NCBI RefSeq assembly: GCF_033568475.1
Contig: NC_133123.1
Coordinates: 6,997,001-7,061,000, forward strand
Length of the DNA stretch: 64,000 nt
Direction: 5' to 3'
From: Henckelia pumila
Lineage: Eukaryota > Streptophyta > Magnoliopsida > Lamiales > Gesneriaceae
Shown: positions 26,223 to 37,909 of the stretch, piece by piece
How the letters are laid out: the number at the start of each line of letters is the position of its first letter
Numbering within the stretch: the first letter of the stretch is position 1
Made by a program: the position numbers and the translations under genes
The notes under the pieces: generated by a model
What the model was told of the DNA's origin: nothing
Databases searched by the model: none
The model's input: only the letters and a program-made list of their open reading frames with translations

Positions 26223-26531
26223 TTAGACCCACAGGGCACCAGCCCTTTTGAGCATGGGCTTTAGCGACCTCTTGATGTGGTGGCTCATCACCTCGTTGGC
26301 TCCTCCGACGAACTCGCCACCGATGAACACCGCGGGGACGGTAGGGTTGCAACCGAGTCTTGATAGGGCTTGCTCGATCTCACGGCCCCTGGAGATCTCG
26401 TCGAGCTCGTGCACCGTCGGATGGACTCCGAAATCACTGAACAATGATCTAATGGAGTGGCTCATGCAACACGAGCTCTTGCTGAAGATCACCACCGGTT
26501 TCTCGGACACCATTTTGCTAACTCTCTCCAT
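26223..26531 (-). CDS. CC-type (class III) glutaredoxin, copy B
   Basis: Intronless, 102 residues, about 78% identical to copy A. Active site CCMS (residues 21-24), TVP motif (64-66), GG pairs at 71-72 and 77-78, C-terminus GALWV. It has the GRXS2-like form and CCMS is a common family site, so this copy is closer to the family norm than copy A. It acts in cytosol and nucleus, judged from the family and the lack of any targeting peptide. Tandem duplicate in the same orientation, with upstream blocks shared in the same order. A TATA box is about 200 bases upstream. Confidence 0.95.
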   Translation of the reverse strand: MERVSKMVSEKPVVIFSKSSCCMSHSIRSLFSDFGVHPTVHELDEISRGREIEQALSRLGCNPTVPAVFIGGEFVGGANEVMSHHIKRSLKPMLKRAGALWV

Positions 26532-26729
26532 TATATTTAATTGGCTATCGCGGTTTGTTTTAAGGTGATTTCGACTCTGGAAAGCTCGTCGGGACGACGA
26601 AAAATCGAAAGAAAGTGTGATTTTGTTGATAGAGAGGATATGTAAAAGTGTGTGTTTTGATATTGATGTATGTTGCTAGTTGGATTGATTTGATTTTGGT
26701 GTGAGGAAAATTGTGTGTGCATGGGAACG

Positions 26730-26737
26730 TTTATATA
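26730..26737 (-). promoter_or_regulatory. TATA box of glutaredoxin copy B
   Basis: TATATAAA on the minus strand about 200 bases before the ATG. The stretch between it and the gene includes the TTTTCCTCACACCAAAA word (about 26693-26710) shared with copy A. Confidence 0.65.
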
Positions 26738-26850
26738 GGATTGGAGGAAGGGTACTGTTGTTGGATCGGTGGGGTTTTTTTAAAAAAAATAATAAAAATT
26801 ATTATTTATTTATTTTAATGCATCATATATATTTCGTATTTATCAATAGC

Positions 26851-26936
26851 TTGAGAGTGATTGAGCATATAAAAAGGTACACTGCACGATAACGAATCTC
26901 TGCATACGGTAATAGAGACATGTCCTTCGGTACGGT
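26851..26936 (-). promoter_or_regulatory. Conserved upstream block 1, glutaredoxin copy B
   Basis: Partner of 18626-18700; shares TTGAG(A/G)GTGATTGA and GCACGATAACGAAT, then a CGGTACGG-type word. It sits about 320 bases upstream of the gene. Confidence 0.55.
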
Positions 26937-27650
26937 ACTCATAAATATAATCTAAACATAAAACTGGACTAATTTTGAATCTAACAAAGATTAATACTAA
27001 TTTTAATTTTTCTATAATATTTCATGTATGTATAAAGAATTATTATAATCTTAACTTAAAGAACTTTGTGGGTTTAATTAACATCCCCGAGATACAAGTA
27101 ATTAACATCCACTCGCGAGCATGTCTTGTTTAGTAAAGATGATCGAGAGTAGAAGTTTAATTATAACAGATAGTAAAATTGGGTCGTAACCCATCACTTG
27201 TGATCAAATAATATAATAACATGTTAAAAATGTGTCGTGTTTAACCACGCAGTACTGTTTATTATTCTCCATATAGGATTTTAATTTAAAGCAAAGATTT
27301 CATAAATAGAATTTTAATCTTATAAGAACATATAATATAATGATGTTTAGTCAATTCCAAACCAAGCGCCACCACTTCACGCATGTTTTATATATTCTGA
27401 ATGTGATTTATATTTGTATGTATCCGTCCATATTATTATCTTTATTCTGAATGTGATTTATACTCGTGTATGTCTATATATATATGTTTATCTTTATTCC
27501 GAATGCGATTTTTGTTAGTCCACTCCCAAAATTTAGTTCAAATTAAAAATGCAAACGACTTGCACTATAAAAGAATATAATTTTTTTTCAGAATTATTTA
27601 ATTAGACTCATCGATCTATGAGACTGTCCGACAAGAAACTTACTTCAATC

Positions 27651-27790
27651 TGTCTTTTTGTTGTATCTTTCAAAGAAGCATCTGGCAAGTTGGAGAAGGA
27701 AGTTGGATCTATCCATTTGGGACCTCTTTAAATTTTCTTAATATTTTCATTTTTTTCCCCCTTTCTTCTTTACAAAGATTCGCTTGTAGG
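27651..27790 (-). promoter_or_regulatory. Conserved upstream block 2, glutaredoxin copy B
   Basis: Partner of 22281-22390; the nearly identical core is at about 27691-27725. The order relative to block 1 and the gene is the same as in copy A. Confidence 0.6.
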
Positions 27791-28048
27791 AAAGGAACAA
27801 GCAACGAGGATAGAATAACCTTATTGTTAAGGGATATATATCGATGACACCCATGAAATATGGATATATGTTTAAATTTAGTTCCTTGTCGGAGAAAATA
27901 AATTTGTTAGCGTAGTATCCATTATGTATGGGTCGTATTTCATTCGAGTCTCTACGATTTTTAGGTAGTGTTATTAAGGTGATTATTAAAGCTAAAAAAT
28001 TAAATATTTAATCAAGTAACAATAACAATTAAATAAAGACCAAAAAAC

Positions 28049-28243
28049 CAACTGAGGCGATCTTACGAGTCAATTTTGTGAGACAGATCTTCTATTTAAT
28101 CATCCAAAAAAAATATTTGTTATATCAAAAATATTATTTTTTATTATAAATATAAACAAAATTAATCCATCTTACCAATAAGCTATTTACGTCATCAAAA
28201 TTCGTTTGACACAGGAGATCTCGCAACTTAGATCTCACGCGTC
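28049..28243 (-). repeat. Divergent copy of a GAGAC-bounded plant repeat
   Basis: Inverted relative to the pair at 28608-28952: TGAGACAGATC at its left, an AT-rich centre, and GAGATCTCGC at its right. This looks like the common plant interspersed repeat that carries a TGAGACGGGTCAACC-type segment. It is non-coding. Confidence 0.45.
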
Positions 28244-28607
28244 TTTAGTCAAAAAATAAAGGAGAAATGAGCTAAAGACATATCGATAGGTCGGCGAAGT
28301 GCCCACAGGCCACAAGTCCATAAATGGCTCTAAAAGGTTTCAAAAGTCAGTTCATTTGATATCAAAGTATGAAGCATAAGTTTCTATTCGAGATTTAATT
28401 TTAATAAAATACTCGTTAAAACATAATAAAAGGAAGAAGAATTTTAAATCAATCCAAACAATTGAAGCACTAGTTAAAACATAATTAATGGAAGATGAAT
28501 TTTAAAATCAATCCACTCATGAATAGATATATGATCCAACACACCAAAATAAAATGGATTAGAACTTAGGAATTCGAAACCAATTATTTCAAAAGTGGGT
28601 AACATTT

Positions 28608-28952
28608 CTGTGAGACGGTTTCATTTGTAAGACGGGTCAACCCTACCCATATTTATAATAATAAGTAATATTTTTGGCATAAAATGTAATATTTTGTAAT
28701 GGATAACCCATATAAGATATCTGTCTCAAAAAAAATGAGAGACCGTCTCATAGGAGTTTTTGTCTTCAAAAGTTGGTATCTTGTGAGATTGTATCACAGA
28801 TCTTTATATGTGAGATGTGACAAACTTACTCATATTTACGGTAAAGAGTTATACTTTTGGCATAAAAAATTAATATACAATATCATGAACAACCCAATTA
28901 AGAGAACCGTCTCATAAAATTTACTTGTGAGACCGTATCACAAGAATTTTTT
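28608..28952 (+). repeat. Tandem pair of GAGACCGTCTC-bounded repeats
   Basis: Two copies, about 28608-28759 and 28776-28952, each starting near a TGAGAC word, containing a TTTTTGGCATAAAA core and ending at a GACCGTCTCA-type inverted word. The first keeps the GACGGGTCAACCCTACCC segment; the second is more diverged. Probably a MITE or SINE-like family. Confidence 0.55.
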
Positions 28953-29580
28953 TGTGTTATTTCAAATAGTCAATACTACACCATAAGACATGGCAATTTA
29001 TTTGAGCTTTTTCCTATTTGTTTTAAACACCTCAAAATTGGATGATTTTCTTAAACAACAAAAAGATATATACAAAATCTGTAGAGTGGAAATGGAAGCA
29101 AAGAGAATAAAGACGATATCGATACACCTCATTAGATTATATATGTATGGCTGGGAATACACATAGAAATCTTGTGCCATACCCGAAGATGATAAGATCA
29201 AGAAGAATGCGTGAATTATATATAAAAGTAATGTGAATGGATTGTATTTTCAACTTTTAGTACGAAGAAAATGGGCGATGGTGGTTCTCGGCATCCCATC
29301 TCCCCATGCAACAAAGGTTGGCATAGTGGACAAATTGCTCTCTTGTTTGTGTATATATATTATACACATACATTTATCGTAAAATGTCCCGTGTAGTTGT
29401 ATGTTGTGTTTAAAGTATTTTAAGAATGTTATTATTATTTATCAAGTTTTGCCGGCTATATTATATTTTAAGTTTGTGTATGTTGTGCTTGTGTTTGGCC
29501 GACACTTGTTTAAGTTTGTTATGTTGTTAAAAATATTGTTGAGATCGATATTTTGAGTATTTGAGTTATAAGTTATTTAA

Positions 29581-29624
<44 letters not shown>

Positions 29625-29625
29625 A
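29581..29625. repeat. (TA)n/(TG)n microsatellite
   Basis: About 30 bases of alternating TA followed by about 12 bases of TG. Confidence 0.9.
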
Positions 29626-30855
29626 TGTTCTACCTTATTGAAAATATATCTTTTTCTATGTGATTGAAGTGGGGATAGTAATTATAATATTTTGGTTTGT
29701 GTTATGATTACATTGATTTAAAAAAACTGTGATTACGTCTAACTATTTTACTTTCTTTTGAAAACGTTGAAAATTTAAAGGGTAAATTTACTTTAAATGC
29801 CTAAGTTTAAATTAAAGTTTGTGTTAGGTTTTTGACAGAAAAAAATTATTTAAGCACTCTCTGGGCTCACACGTCTTTTAACGAGTGAAATTCAGTACAA
29901 AACATTGAAAATATGATACTAATTATATATGATATTCGAACACTAATTGGTTTAGATTCAGTATAAATGATAAAATTTTGAGTATAAAATATGAACATCT
30001 TTATTAACATCAACATTTGTATGTAACATATGTCTGAGTATTAAAAAATAATATATTTGTACTAGATCTAATTAACACATTTGGTACTCAAATATCATAT
30101 ATTAGTACCATATTTATAATATTTTGTACCGATTTCCATTCAAAGAAGAAAAATGTGTCATTAATATAAATACTTGCTTACGTGTTTTAGTACTAAAAAA
30201 ATCATAAATTAATACTAAATTTAAAACGGTTGATACTCAAATATCATATATGAGTACCATATTTTCAATCTTTTGTACCGACTTTCATCCGATAACAAAT
30301 ATGTGGGCCCAGGGAGTACTGTAGAAAAAATCTTGTATAGATCAGGGAATGTAAACATTTTTTTTTTCTGATACGGACTGAAAACAAATTTTAATTTAGG
30401 CTTTAGGGATTAAAAATAAATTTAACCATATTTAAATACGAAAGAATAACCAGTTTTCATTTTAAAAATATGATAAATTATGTTATGTCGATGCTGTCAT
30501 ATGCTAGAGCAATGATTCTTCTCGAGTGCAAAAAAAAAAGAGTCATTGGATTTCAATTCGGGCACTTTTTGGATGGGGTAGAATCTACATATCCGCTAAA
30601 TCCACACGTACAAATCCACCTTGGTAAATTTTAAGATTTGAAAAATAACTTCCATGACTTTTTGGTTTTTAAAAACTGCTCGGTTGGTTTATTTCTTCTT
30701 TTAAAATTTATTTCAACTTTTTTTTCCACTCAATTTCATATTCGGAAATGATTTTTCCGAAATTAATAAAATTGAATAGTATATATTATATATACAAAGA
30801 TACATTGGTTTTTTTAAAAAAATATGTTAGAATGATATTTTTTTAAGATTATAAC

Positions 30856-31047
30856 CTAGTATTCACATGCACACATATTATGTGTTCAAAGAAACTAGTA
30901 CTATATTAAAGCTATTAGTTTTTGTTGGTTCGTGTTATGACCACTTTTTTCTATTTTATCCTCGAAGAAATAACTATAAAATTGATATATATGTTTTTCC
31001 TTTTGAAGATTATTTATTTATGGAAACATCACTTTATTACAATAGGA
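30856..31047 (-). mobile_element. Possible Helitron-like element
   Basis: On the minus strand it begins TCCTATTGTAATAAAG, has an ACACATAATATGTGT stem-loop near its end and ends CTAG. The flanking bases are not the canonical A and T, so this is a weaker call than its neighbours. Confidence 0.4.
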
Positions 31048-31235
31048 CCTCCCATTAATTTTAATATTTATGATATTATATCTATTTAATATTAATCAAA
31101 TTAATTAAAAGATATTGTATAAACATGCATGCACCCGAGAACTAGATATATAAAACTTGACCATACATGCATTTCTTTTATTGACGCATGTTTCGTTATG
31201 AAAATGTATTGTATTCGAGGAACATTAATTAATAA

Positions 31236-31437
31236 CTAGTAATCCACATACGTGAAAATTCGCATGCATTAATAGTTTATATTCATCTAAAATAATGAAT
31301 ATTTTTTATATTTTTAAATTGAAAAGTAAAATTAAAAAATGTTAGTTATATATAAGTAGCAAAGGTCATTTTGTCCATTCATTAATTTGACCAAAATAAT
31401 TATTTTAAGTGGTTCATGCATTATTATATTATATAGA
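31236..31437 (-). mobile_element. Short Helitron-like element
   Basis: On the minus strand it starts A^TC and ends CTAG^T with a CACGTATGTG stem just inside. 202 bases, non-coding. Confidence 0.6.
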
Positions 31438-31464
31438 TATAAAAACCGAATATTGCAACATTTT

Positions 31465-31765
31465 GGGGAAAATTTCGGTTCAGTTCTAAATGTTTGAACA
31501 CATTCCCGGTTCAGTCCTAAATGTTTGAACGTTCCTGGTTTGGTCCCAAATGTTTTCCAAAAATTCTCGGTTCAGTCCTAAATGTTTTTATGTTTCCGGT
31601 TTGGTCCCAAATGTTTTAAAAAGTTTCCAGTTCAGTCCTAAATGTTTTACGTTCCATATTTCGTCCTAAATATTTTTTAAAATTTTTCGGTTTGGTCCTT
31701 CCATCTACAAACAAAGCGTGATAAAAAAAACTTAAAAACAAAAGAAAAAGTTAAATAAAATAGAA

Positions 31766-31835
<70 letters not shown>

Positions 31836-32746
31836 GAACAATAATTTCTTCCAAATGAAAATATAATATAAATTAGGCAAAATAAAATTATAGAATAAAA
31901 AAATAATTGAACCGTGCAATCTTATAGTTAAAAACATTATCAATCACAAACAAATAAACAATTTTTTTAGCAAATAACTAGTATTACTTATTTCACAAAA
32001 TATTTGAAATTTTCAATAAATTTTTCAAGAGAAGAATACATATGGTTAACAATTGAGAAAATATAATGAATTATTTGACCACCGTTAAAGTAGTGATATG
32101 AAATTAAGTTTTATTTAATAGTAATTTTTTCTCAAATACTAATTATTTAAATTATAAAAAGAGTTTTAAAAAGATATATATATTTTTCCAACCTCCAAAT
32201 TTTTTCTTAAATGTGCAAGTATCATGAATGAGAATATAACAAAATTAATAGAAATGTGAAATAACATCATTAAATTTTAATTCCTCAAGTTTCGTTTATT
32301 TTATTTAAGTTTTTATTTTGTAGCATCATGAATTTAATATTTTCATTTTGAACATTGTGTAAAATTGATTTAAATTTGGATAAAAACTCTAATAAATTTG
32401 TGTTTTATTTACAACTTGTTTAATGTTAAATATATAATAAATAATATAAAAATCAATCATAAATGATATAACACTACGCGTTGTTATTTTTAACACACGA
32501 GTAGATGGAAGGATCAAACCGGGAAATTTTGAGAAATATTTGGCACAAAATATGCAATGTAAAAATATTTAGGACTGAACGGGAACTTTTAGGAAACATT
32601 TAGGACCAAACCGGGAACGTATAAACATTTAGGACTGAACCGAGAACTTTTAGAAAACATTTAGGATCGAACCGGGAACGTCCAAACATTTAGGACTGAA
32701 TCGAGAATGTGTCCAAACATTTAGGACTGAACCGGGATTTTGCCCC
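31465..32746. mobile_element. Foldback element with subrepeat arms
   Basis: 1282 bases between AACATTTT (31457-31464) and ATCATTTT (32747-32754), a 7/8 target duplication. Each arm of about 200-230 bases is a string of about 30-base subrepeats built on CGGTTCAGTCCTAAATGTTT, inverted in the right arm. The centre is AT-rich and holds a (TAA) microsatellite at 31768-31833. There is no transposase. An 8-base duplication fits hAT; the long modular arms also recall Mutator foldbacks. Confidence 0.75.
31768..31833. repeat. (TAA)n microsatellite
   Basis: About 22 TAA units inside the foldback element. Confidence 0.95.
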
Positions 32747-33030
32747 ATCATTTTATACATTCATTCATTCGGCTGAAAATTTGAAACCGTTCTTTTGATT
32801 GATGAAAAAATAAATAAAATATTTTGTCTTCAATGTTATAAGATGGGCCCCAAACATATATAGGCCCAAAATCTTATCAGTAGGCTTTCATCTCCAAATA
32901 GAGATTTTGGGCTCTAAAAGGCTCGAGATCTATATGAAAAAGACCACTAATGACAATTGATGGAAATATATGAAAGCTATAATCATCCCTTAATTGAGGT
33001 TCTACGGCCTATGCTACGGTTAAGTCGATG

Positions 33031-33059
33031 TCACCCAAAGGGTAGTGCCCTGTGGGTGA
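33031..33059. repeat. Hairpin, TCACCC type
   Basis: TCACCCAAAGGG, a short spacer TAGTG, then CCCTGTGGGTGA: an imperfect inverted repeat, sibling of the perfect one at 33112. Confidence 0.7.
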
Positions 33060-33111
33060 AGTGGTATAATTTTGATTGGTTAAAATCAGTGGGTTTCACG
33101 GGGTTACACGT

Positions 33112-33138
33112 CGCCCGCAGGGTAGTACCCTGCGGGCG
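33112..33138. repeat. Perfect 27-base palindrome, CGCCCGCAGGG arms
   Basis: The arms CGCCCGCAGGGTA and TACCCTGCGGGCG are exactly inverted around a single central base. It sits about 80 bases from a related hairpin, so the two may be the arms or core of one small element. Confidence 0.8.
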
Positions 33139-33503
33139 GCATGAACAAAACCCTTCCATAAAATGTGAGAAACTCACACGATCTAATAATATTGGAATAG
33201 GAGAAAGAACACTTCACGTATATTATACACTAAATCGAAAATTACTCTCTAAAAAATAGTTCCCACATATCGCTAGAGAGAAGACAATAAATAGTTTGAG
33301 TTCAAGTTATCTTAAAAAGATTATCTTAATTGTTCATCTAATGATTCATGTTTGCAACTTTAACACGATCAATATTGATATTAATTATTTATTGATATAT
33401 GAACACTTAAATATGCAATTGAAGTATTTACCATGCAAAGATCAAAGAATAAGACCAAATTTATTTTTATGAGTGGTGAGAGCAGACAAAACATCATATT
33501 GTA

Positions 33504-34059
33504 TGATGACATCCCAAAAATTCATTCGTCGTCTTTGTGAATTCTCCGACTGTCCTTGCCTGAAAATAATGAATAAACCGGTCAGGGGGCGCCAGGATTT
33601 CTCCCGACATGACCCCTCCGATGCCTAAGTCTGGCAGAGAAACATGGGAGAAAATATAGAGGAAAACATGGGAAACATCATGGGGAAGAAAGTGTAGAAA
33701 CTCACTTTCCACGTTGTCTGTAATCAAGAAGAAAACAATATATATAATAAAAACTTCCCTGTCCTTCAGATAGTTGAGAACGTGTGTTCATGTCAGCCCA
33801 CTGATGTTCATCCATAATTAAAAGGGCGAGGCCCATGATCTGATGGGATGTAGCCCATGATCCGATAATATTGACAAGTCCAAGCCCGAGTGTAGATAGT
33901 GAATATTCGCGAGGCTCATATCCAATAATAATTACAAAACATCACTTACCACCAATAACCTGCTTGTTATCACAAATCCCGGTCTAAGTTCATGTGAAAA
34001 AAATAAATATATCCCGAGATATCAGACGATATCTCGGGATATATCCCTTGACATCACTA
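33504..34059 (-). repeat. 3' LTR of the LARD-like element
   Basis: 556 bases, starting TGATGACATCCC and ending CATCACTA on the plus strand. About 94-95% identical to 37910-38463. Confidence 0.9.
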
Positions 34060-34385
34060 CACCCCCCTTAAGAAGTCGGGCTAGAGTCACTACTCGCTGT
34101 CCCGATTTGTTCACTTCATCCATGAACTTAGACAGAAATGCACCAATCACCCTCCTGAAGTCGAATCGATCAGTCAAGTGAGAAGATTCCATGCATGCAA
34201 GGCCGAGAGAATGACCATGGACTTGTGTTTGAGGAGGGGTCGAATTAATATAACAACTGTTGAAGAACATAAAATCCTCGAGGTTGGATCGATATAGTCG
34301 TTGGTGAGTAAATGATCAAATAATCTCCCATGCCAAGTCAATAGACTTGTAGTGCCGAATGCATCGGGCTTTGGTAGGTGCCGGG

Positions 34386-34800
34386 ACATGGAACCTCCCG
34401 GGCTTTGTAGGTGCCAAGGGCTTAGAATGCCTTGGGTTTAAATGGGTGCCCGGGCATGGAACCTCCCGGGCTTATATAATGCCAAGGGCTTATATATGCC
34501 TTGGGCTTAAATGGGTGTCGGGGCATGGAACCTCCCGGGCTTATATAATGTCAATGGCTTATATATGCCTTGGGCTTAAATGGGTGCCGGGGCATGGAAC
34601 CTCTCGGGCTTATATAATGTCAAGGGCTTATATATGTCTTGGGCTTAAATGGGTGCCGGGGCATGGAACCTCCCGGGCTTATATAATGCCAAGAGCTTAT
34701 ATATGCCTTGGGCTTAAATGGGTGCCGGGGCATGGAAACTCTCAGGCTTATAGAGTGCCAAGGGTTAGAATCCCTTGGGCTTTGTAAGTGTCGGGGCCTG
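34386..34800. repeat. 69-base tandem repeats in the LARD interior
   Basis: About six copies with a steady 69-base spacing, marked by GCATGGAACCTCCCGGGC at about 34454, 34523, 34592, 34661 and 34730. The unit is a multiple of three, so one frame stays open through the array by arithmetic; I do not call it a gene. Confidence 0.9.
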
Positions 34801-34989
34801 GAACCTCCCGGGCTTTGTAAGGTGCCAAGGATTAGAATACCTTGGGCTTTAGATAGATGCCGGGGCCTGGAACCTCCCAGGCTTTGGGTGTCATGACGTA
34901 GATAGTGCCATGGGCTTTTCTGGACTGCCATGACGAAGATATTGTCATGGGCTTTTAAATGAGTGCCCGGACCTTGAGACTCCGGGACT

Positions 34990-35375
34990 TTAAATAAAGA
35001 TGTCTGGGCCTTACTGCTAGATTGTATGCCCGAGAAATAAATTTGGTGGGGCTTACTACTAGATCGCATGCCCGAGAAATAAATCTGGTGGGGCTTACTA
35101 CTAGATCGCAGAGTAATAAATTCTGGCGGGGCTTACTGCTAGGTCGCATGCCTGAGTAATAAATCCTGGCGGGGCTTACTGCTAGATTGCATGTCCGAGT
35201 AATAAATCCTGGCTGGGCTTACTGTTAGGTTGCATGCCCGAGTAATAAATCCTGGCGGTGCTTACTGCTAGATTGCATGCCCGAGTAATAAATCCTGGCG
35301 GGGCTTACTGCTAGATTGCATGCCCAAACAATAAATCCTGACGGGGCTTACTGCTAGATCGCATGCCCGAACATC
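34990..35375. repeat. About 43-base tandem repeats in the LARD interior
   Basis: Roughly eight copies marked by GGGGCTTACTGCTAGATTGC and GCATGCCCGAGTAATAAAT, spacing 38-43 bases. Distinct from the 69-base array. Confidence 0.88.
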
Positions 35376-36905
35376 CGATAAACTCCCAAGCATGTGAAGC
35401 ATGTCACAATATGTGGTTATTTGCAGTCGAATATCTGGAGTTTTGAGAAATTCGATCCCATGTAGAGATAATAAAATAGCATAAATTTGAGAAGTAAGCC
35501 TTGACGAAAGGCAAACAAACCATAATAAGCATTATAAGCATCAACTACCATTCATGATTTATATTTAATGCATGCTTGAAAATATGCTAAAGAAGAGTTG
35601 ATGGAACTCCAATGATATGTGTACTATGTACATTTGAATTCAATTTGCATGCATTTAATAATACCTTGCTTTAAATATGAATAATCAAAGTCAATATAGG
35701 AAATTTTGCATGCCACGAGTGTATGCCATTTACACTTATTCGAATTCCAAGATAATGGGGTAATTAGATAAAATAAAATATGAATCTTGATACATAAGAT
35801 ACCATGCACGCACCATAGAACTTCAAGTAATTGTCTGGTAAGTCAACACAATTAACTCATACCCAATTTTCTCAAAAGCTGCTCTGGCAGAATATGGTAG
35901 GGCACAATGTCAAGATATTTGACCCTATTAATATGATAAAATGATAAAACTTATCTTAGCGAAGCCGTGCCACGACAGGTACTAATGAATTGAGAACGAA
36001 GGCCAACCAAGATGCTGAGCTAATATCGAGATATCCCAGCGATCAAAGATTATATAACCCGAGCTCGTGAAAAAAACGTCAAGCATAGTAAATTGCGCTA
36101 TTAGATTTGTCCAAGGTTTGCATAGGCATTCCAAAGAGGGCCAAAATAAAGTCATTAACCCGCACTCAACTTGTATTAATGGACTGAAGTCCTTGCCAAT
36201 GAGAGGCTGCCCTTGCCCTTTAAAGAAGATGTTAAGCAAGAGTTTAAAATTATATCACCTTATGATGAAACACACAGCTTTCGATGGATGCGCGCTATGG
36301 CAGCGCATATTTGGCCGGATTTCCCATGATAAGAACATATTCATCTGTGAGACGATCACCAACGCAACTTGGCGGGCAAGAAGTGATCAATCCGACCAAC
36401 GGCGATGTAGGAACTCCGAAGTTAGTCAAAATAGCTCCAAAATAATGCACGAAGTGTTTTCCAACAGCCACTCAATACAAATTTCGAAGCTAAGCAATAC
36501 ACTCCCATCACCGCGCACTTTCAAACAAGGCCACAAGCACTCCAAAGTCGATCCCAATATGCCTTTTGAAGCAAGCGTGGACGTTGGAATTGATAGAAGC
36601 AAAACAACGAACACAAGTTGAGCAGCAAGTTAACTCACGTTTGGTAGTAGTCCCGTAGCAAAACCAGAGCCCAAAACACCTGCGCACTCCAAAACTTTTG
36701 CAGCGATAGAAACCATCGAGCTGAAAATTTAGCAACTCAAATAATGCTAACCCATGTTAAGAATAGCTCAAAATCACCAATAAAACAAGATACAATTGGA
36801 GTACGCCCCTGCCATTATCTTTGCAAGCCGCTGCGTGTGTTAGACTGTAGTTCTAAATGGTGTGGCGAGTTGTGAGATTTCCACCGTCGCCTCCGCCTAG
36901 TAACC

Positions 36906-37525
36906 CAGAGGCGGTTCCAGTAAGGGGCAAGGGGGGCAGCTGCCCCCCCTTGAATTTTATTTTAAATTACTAAAATATTTTTATATTTTAAAAATTATAA
37001 TTTATGAGTATAAATTAGGAATAAAAAACGGAAATAAAAAAAAGTCAAAAAATTTAAGTTAATTTTCATTGTTTAATGTGTGCAAAGTGATCCGAAAATT
37101 TATGGCCCATAATATTTAATAAATTATAGTCCAATCACTAAGTTTTTAAACTTAAATACAAATGAATTTTAAGTTTTTTAAATCTAAACACAAATTGTTG
37201 AAGCAAGAATTGTTAACTTACAAGCTTGTGAGTTTGAATTTTATTTTATCATTCGCAACAACTGCATTGAAGAAAAAATTTTTTGTTGAGAAGATTATTA
37301 CGAATATTAATTAATTAATTTAAATATGTATATATATATATATGTATATATTAGTTTATCGATGAAGTTATTATTAATTATTTTCAAAAAATAAAAATTC
37401 GTATATTATTTAAATGAAAGTACTATATTTAAATTTTGTTATGTAGTGATTGTGTGTATATATATATAATTTTTTATTATGTCCGGCCGCCCCCCCTTCA
37501 TAAAATTCCTGAATCTTCCTGGAGC
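36906..37525. mobile_element. hAT-like insert nested in the LARD
   Basis: Begins CAGAGGCGGTTCCAG, a typical plant hAT-like end, carries a G-run then C-run near the left and a C-run near the right, and is flanked by AGTAAC on both sides (36899-36904, 37526-37531). The right terminus is degraded. AT-rich and without transposase. Confidence 0.55.
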
Positions 37526-37909
37526 AGTAACATCTACGCAAGACAGGTGAGCCCGAGCAAACAAGATCCAAGCCAGAAGAGCCCATTAACGGTCTTTCAA
37601 GAAGATTTTCTGCAACTCACCAAGCAAACCCGATCGAGCAGCAGGATGTTTTTAAGGTGAAGTGGCCGTTGAAATCGAGATTTAAGAAGTAAAAAACTTT
37701 TTAGAAAGCAACGAAATCTGTCCAAGATGTTTGGAAAAAGGCAGCCAGAAACGAAAGTCGAAGCCTCTACATCTCGAAATTACATTTTTTTTTCCAGCGG
37801 GAGAAAGAGAGGAATTCTTTCTGCCCGGATGTTTTTTTTTTTTTTTTTTTAAGAGAAAGAGAGAAATTGAATCAACGCCTCAGACTCAATTTTTCATAGA
37901 CGGCGCCAA

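Larger units (their letters stand above)
26532..33503. other. Gene-free spacer after glutaredoxin copy B
   Basis: No convincing ORF. It holds the copy B promoter, two conserved blocks, three divergent copies of a GAGACCGTCTC-bounded repeat, two Helitron-like elements, a foldback element, microsatellites and two palindromes, all listed separately. About 29640-30800 is AT-rich sequence with no feature I can name. Confidence 0.6.

Noticed and set aside
31677-31943. Minus-strand ORF with a poly-Tyr stretch
   Set aside because: It is a translation of the (TAA)n microsatellite inside the foldback element.
34359-34787. 142-residue repetitive ORF as a real gene
   Set aside because: It follows from the 69-base repeat length; no start context or other coding evidence.
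34990-35375. CRISPR-like array
   Set aside because: Direct tandem repeats without unique spacers, in a plant LTR element.
36067-36621. 184-residue ORF inside the LARD
   Set aside because: No recognisable domain, opposite to the element's own direction, and composition like surrounding non-coding sequence.
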